From: Tolypothrix campylonemoides VB511288
GTDB taxonomy: Bacteria; Cyanobacteriota; Cyanobacteriia; Cyanobacteriales; Nostocaceae
Length of the DNA: 63,002 bases
Assembly: GCA_000828075.3 (NCBI GenBank)
Contig: JXCB02000027.1
Span: 859,934-922,935 of the forward strand
Direction: 5' to 3'
Shown here piece after piece: positions 60,763 through 63,002 of the stretch (position 1 is its first letter; each line of letters opens with the position of its first letter). The translations under genes and the position numbers were made by a program. Below the pieces are notes generated by a model that was not told the origin of the DNA, ran no database searches, and saw only the letters and a list, made by a program, of their open reading frames with translations.

Positions 60763-62106
60763 TTAACTTTTTCCCCCCGTATACTGAATCCGATAAATAC
60801 GATTATTCGCTTCCTCTGTGACTAAAAGACTACCGTCGGGTAAGACGAGCAAGCCTACAGGACGTCCCCAAGTAGTTGGTCCGGCGGGGTCTAGCAGAAA
60901 TCCTGTCAAAAAGTCTTCATAGTAACCTTGCGGTTGTCCTTTCGTATCAAATGGTACAAAAACAACTTTGTAGCCAGTGCCGCGATCGCGGTTCCATGAA
61001 CCACGAAAGGTCACAAAAGCACCATTACGGTACTTTTCGGGGAACGTCTGACCGTCATAGAATTGCAATCCCAACGCGGCTGAGTGCGCTTGGAACAGCA
61101 CATCTGGGGTGCGGGTACGCGCTGCTAAATCAGGGCGTTTACTTTTGTCACTCGTCTTCTGACGCGGGTCGAGGTTATTTGGTGTTAAATATGCATAAGG
61201 CCAGCCATAGAATTCCCCTTGCCGAATGCGTGTTAAATAGTCTGGTACTAGATCATCGCCTATACCATCGCGTTCATTGACAGATGTGTAAAGTTCCTTA
61301 GTTACAGGGTGAAAGTCCAAACCGACTGGGTTACGCAAGCCAGATGCAAAAGTCTGCTGCTGGGAACCGTCCAAATTCATCACCTGCACCGAAGCCCGTG
61401 GGAGTGGTTCTTCATCTACGTTGGTTCCTGAACCAATGGAAACGTACAGCTTATTGCCATCAGGCGAAACAACCACATTGCGCGTCCAGTGATTATTGTA
61501 ACCGCTAGCAGGCAGATCAGCGATTTTTGTGCCAGTACCAGTGATTTCCTGCTGATTTTTAGCGTAAGGAAACCGCAACACCGCATCAGTGTTACCCAGG
61601 AAAAAGGAATTATCTGCAAAAGCCATCCCAAGGGGTCTATTGAGTCCGTTTGCTGCACTAGCAAAGGTGTTTTTGACATCAGCCACTCCATCACCGTTTG
61701 TATCGCGTAGCAGCCGAATACGATTTTGTCTGGTTTCTGTCACCAACACATCACCCTTGGGAGTTAAAGCTAACCAGCGTGGCGCATCTAAACCGTCAGC
61801 AAAAACGTTGACCACAAAGCCAGGAGGTACACGCAGAGTGGGGTTGGCTGGAATTGGCACGACATCAGGTGACTTTGAGGCACTTTCAGTAGCGAAGGGT
61901 TTTGGCAAATCACCCACATTTATGCGGATAGGTGTGGGTGAAAGTGGTTCAGTACGAACGAGATTTTTTGGCTGTGTAGAATTCTGTGCTATAGCAGAAC
62001 CTGGAGAAGATTGGCGTGTGGCTTCTTCCAAAGAAGCACGAGTCTGGTCACAGGCTGCTGCTGTAGACAGTAGCAGAAAAAGCAGCAAGCAACGCAGATG
62101 TTTCAT
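60763..62106 (-). CDS. PQQ-dependent sugar dehydrogenase-like lipoprotein
   Basis: 447 residues. A lipoprotein signal (LLLFLLLSTAAAC, Cys19) predicts attachment to a membrane with the domain outside the cytoplasm. A Ser/Pro-rich linker (about 20-90) precedes a six-bladed beta-propeller (about 90-440) of the glucose/sorbosone dehydrogenase family: GLDAPRWLALTPKGDVLVTE, DTNGDGVADV (Ca-binding type DxNxDG), GLRNPVGLDFHP and GRPVGLLVLPDGSLLVTEE. PQQ binding residues cannot be confirmed by eye, and cyanobacteria generally do not make PQQ, so the cofactor or even catalysis is open. Confidence 0.85.
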   Translation of the reverse strand: MKHLRCLLLFLLLSTAAACDQTRASLEEATRQSSPGSAIAQNSTQPKNLVRTEPLSPTPIRINVGDLPKPFATESASKSPDVVPIPANPTLRVPPGFVVNVFADGLDAPRWLALTPKGDVLVTETRQNRIRLLRDTNGDGVADVKNTFASAANGLNRPLGMAFADNSFFLGNTDAVLRFPYAKNQQEITGTGTKIADLPASGYNNHWTRNVVVSPDGNKLYVSIGSGTNVDEEPLPRASVQVMNLDGSQQQTFASGLRNPVGLDFHPVTKELYTSVNERDGIGDDLVPDYLTRIRQGEFYGWPYAYLTPNNLDPRQKTSDKSKRPDLAARTRTPDVLFQAHSAALGLQFYDGQTFPEKYRNGAFVTFRGSWNRDRGTGYKVVFVPFDTKGQPQGYYEDFLTGFLLDPAGPTTWGRPVGLLVLPDGSLLVTEEANNRIYRIQYTGGKS

Positions 62107-62559
62107 GGTAGCAATTTTAATTTAATCAATTTAATAATAATGCACAGTCTTTTCAAAATTAGGGTAGATGCTCCAAAATTGTCACCAGCCTAAAGTCCGA
62201 TTTTTACCATTTCATATATATACCGCTTTTCATCTGAATGAAGTACAGATAAATCTCGTGTCCATCTGTGTCCACCCCCCTCATTCCCCCTATAAGAGGG
62301 GGGAAGACAGAGGAAAAACTTTTATTTATTGTCCATCTGTGGTTCATTATTTCTTTGTGTAGCTTCCTCTAAGATCTTGCAACAGTTGCAACAGTGAGTC
62401 GGCGAAGCCTCCAAACCCTCGTTATCAGGTTGAACCTGGTAACGAGATATCAGGATTATATCAGGATTATCGAAAAAACTGGGTTTAAAACCCCGTCCTA
62501 AAAGGACGGCTTTGCGCGGTAAAATATGTACACCGAACAACCAACGGATACGCAAGAGA
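62107..62559. other. gene-free stretch with palindromes
   Basis: About 450 bp after the lipoprotein start with no credible open frame. It contains CCGTCCTAAAAGGACGG (62503-62519) and a CCCCCCTCATTCCCCCTATAAGAGGGGGG hairpin split over 62274-62302. A 77-codon minus frame (62322-62555) looks like repeat DNA. Confidence 0.45.
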
Positions 62560-62930
62560 AGTGAAAATCAGACACGAGTCGGGACCTCCAAACGGTATAA
62601 ACTGATCTGAACCTTGACAACTGAAGTTTGGGGGTTCCAACTAGAAATTGTTGCGCGATTGTAACTTCTGTAGTTGGGTAAAAACTTCACACTACTTAGG
62701 TGTAAAGCTACCAACATTTGGAAGCTCTTTACCGATGGGCAGTCGGGAATCGAAAGCGCCTGGGCAATCAGAGCGTCGGGGATGTGTGGGTAACTGCATA
62801 TCTAGATAGTGGGTGAAAAACCGGAAACGGAAACAACCAGGAAATCTAAATCGTGAGGTTTAGAAGCTTCGCCCTTCTAGGGCGGAGTCATGTCACAAAA
62901 TGTGCGTTTTAAAAGCAGGCGCACTGGCGG
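62560..62930 (+). pseudogene. probable decayed TnpB 3' end / omega-RNA-like end of an IS200/IS605-type element
   Basis: One frame reads WAVGNRKRLGNQSVGDVWVT AYLDSG then a stop, recalling the C-terminal coding region of IS1341-type TnpB genes. Further on come GTGAGGTTTAGAAGC, the hairpin CGCCCTTCTAGGGCG and GTCATGTCAC, which resemble the right ends and omega-RNA 3' parts of such elements. No TnpB RuvC domain is present. The assignment is from memory of such element ends and is tentative. Confidence 0.35.
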
Positions 62931-62958
62931 ACACCACCTGCTATAAATGAAAGAAATA

Positions 62959-63002
62959 CCTCCCTCCCTCCCTCTCTCCCTCCCTCCCTCTCTCCCTCCC
63001 TC
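62959..63002. repeat. CT-rich tandem repeat (CTCC)n running out of the window
   Basis: CTCCCTCC / CTCTCTCC units for 44 bp up to the last base. It is a slippage-prone simple repeat; its full length is unknown. Confidence 0.9.

Noticed and set aside
62322-62555. 77-codon minus frame near the end of the window
   Set aside because: It runs through palindromic and repeat DNA and has no ribosome site or recognisable domain.

Overview
The window comes from a filamentous, probably heterocyst-forming cyanobacterium (Nostocales-like). Evidence: an allophycocyanin core operon apcE-apcA-apcB-apcC with a four-repeat core-membrane linker; the cyanobacterial ATP synthase order with a split b/b' pair; frequent GCGATCGC (HIP1-type) octamers; short tandem heptamer repeats in many spacers; a tmRNA with a cyanobacterial-type tag (ANNIVPFARKQAVVAA); an N-terminal flavodiiron fragment beside an XisF-like recombinase; and a cyanobacterial-type SOS box before lexA.

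Layout. 1-4.0 kb (minus): two overlapping signalling/defence-type genes, a CHAT-TIR-AAA fusion followed by an AAA-coiled-coil-WD40 protein. 4.2-7.1 kb: ftsW, then a TetR regulator divergent from a Coq4-like gene with a clean palindromic operator. 7.2-12.5 kb (minus): apcEABC. 13.0-17.6 kb: two methyltransferases, a ComB-type phosphatase and a Tat-type amidohydrolase. 17.9-24.4 kb: ATP synthase operon (I, a, c, b', b, delta, alpha, gamma). 24.7-25.9 kb: a methyltransferase and ssrA. 26.2-31.3 kb: a mobile-element graveyard with a truncated IS66 transposase, a decayed transposase, an intact IS701-type element, and a NACHT gene broken by both a stop codon and the IS. 31.8-33.8 kb: the N-terminal quarter of a flavodiiron gene, cut off beside an XisF-like serine recombinase. 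34.2-40.2 kb: a glycosidase remnant, two CheB-type proteins and a Uma2 gene. 40.4-42.6 kb: tRNA-Thr(UGU), argF and lexA. 42.7-56.7 kb: a DNA phosphorothioation (Dnd) island. 56.9-62.1 kb: AmpG-like permease, small membrane proteins, a GNAT protein, a HEAT-repeat protein and a PQQ-dehydrogenase-like lipoprotein. 62.1-63.0 kb: no intact gene, but a probable TnpB/omega-RNA remnant and a CT-rich repeat.

How the genes work together. apcEABC builds the phycobilisome core, and the atp cluster supplies F0 plus alpha/gamma/delta; beta and epsilon are not here, as is usual in cyanobacteria. The Dnd island has a divergent dndB / dndC-dndD-dndE core with a Dnd-associated methyltransferase. Converging on it are a Dnd-type helicase, a second DndD-like ATPase with a 57-residue partner, a Uma2 protein, a dnd-associated small protein and an HNH nuclease. 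The HNH nuclease carries a 27-bp in-frame duplication exactly in its catalytic motif. No dndA is present, so a cysteine desulfurase from elsewhere would have to supply sulfur.

The most interesting candidates are: (1) the flavodiiron fragment with the XisF-like recombinase, which may be one edge of a programmed excision element; (2) the CHAT-TIR-AAA / AAA-WD40 pair; (3) the unusual Dnd island and its altered HNH nuclease; (4) a solitary CRISPR-repeat-like hairpin ending one base before the start codon of a HEAT-repeat gene; and (5) a 105-bp element present twice with identical length, in opposite orientations.
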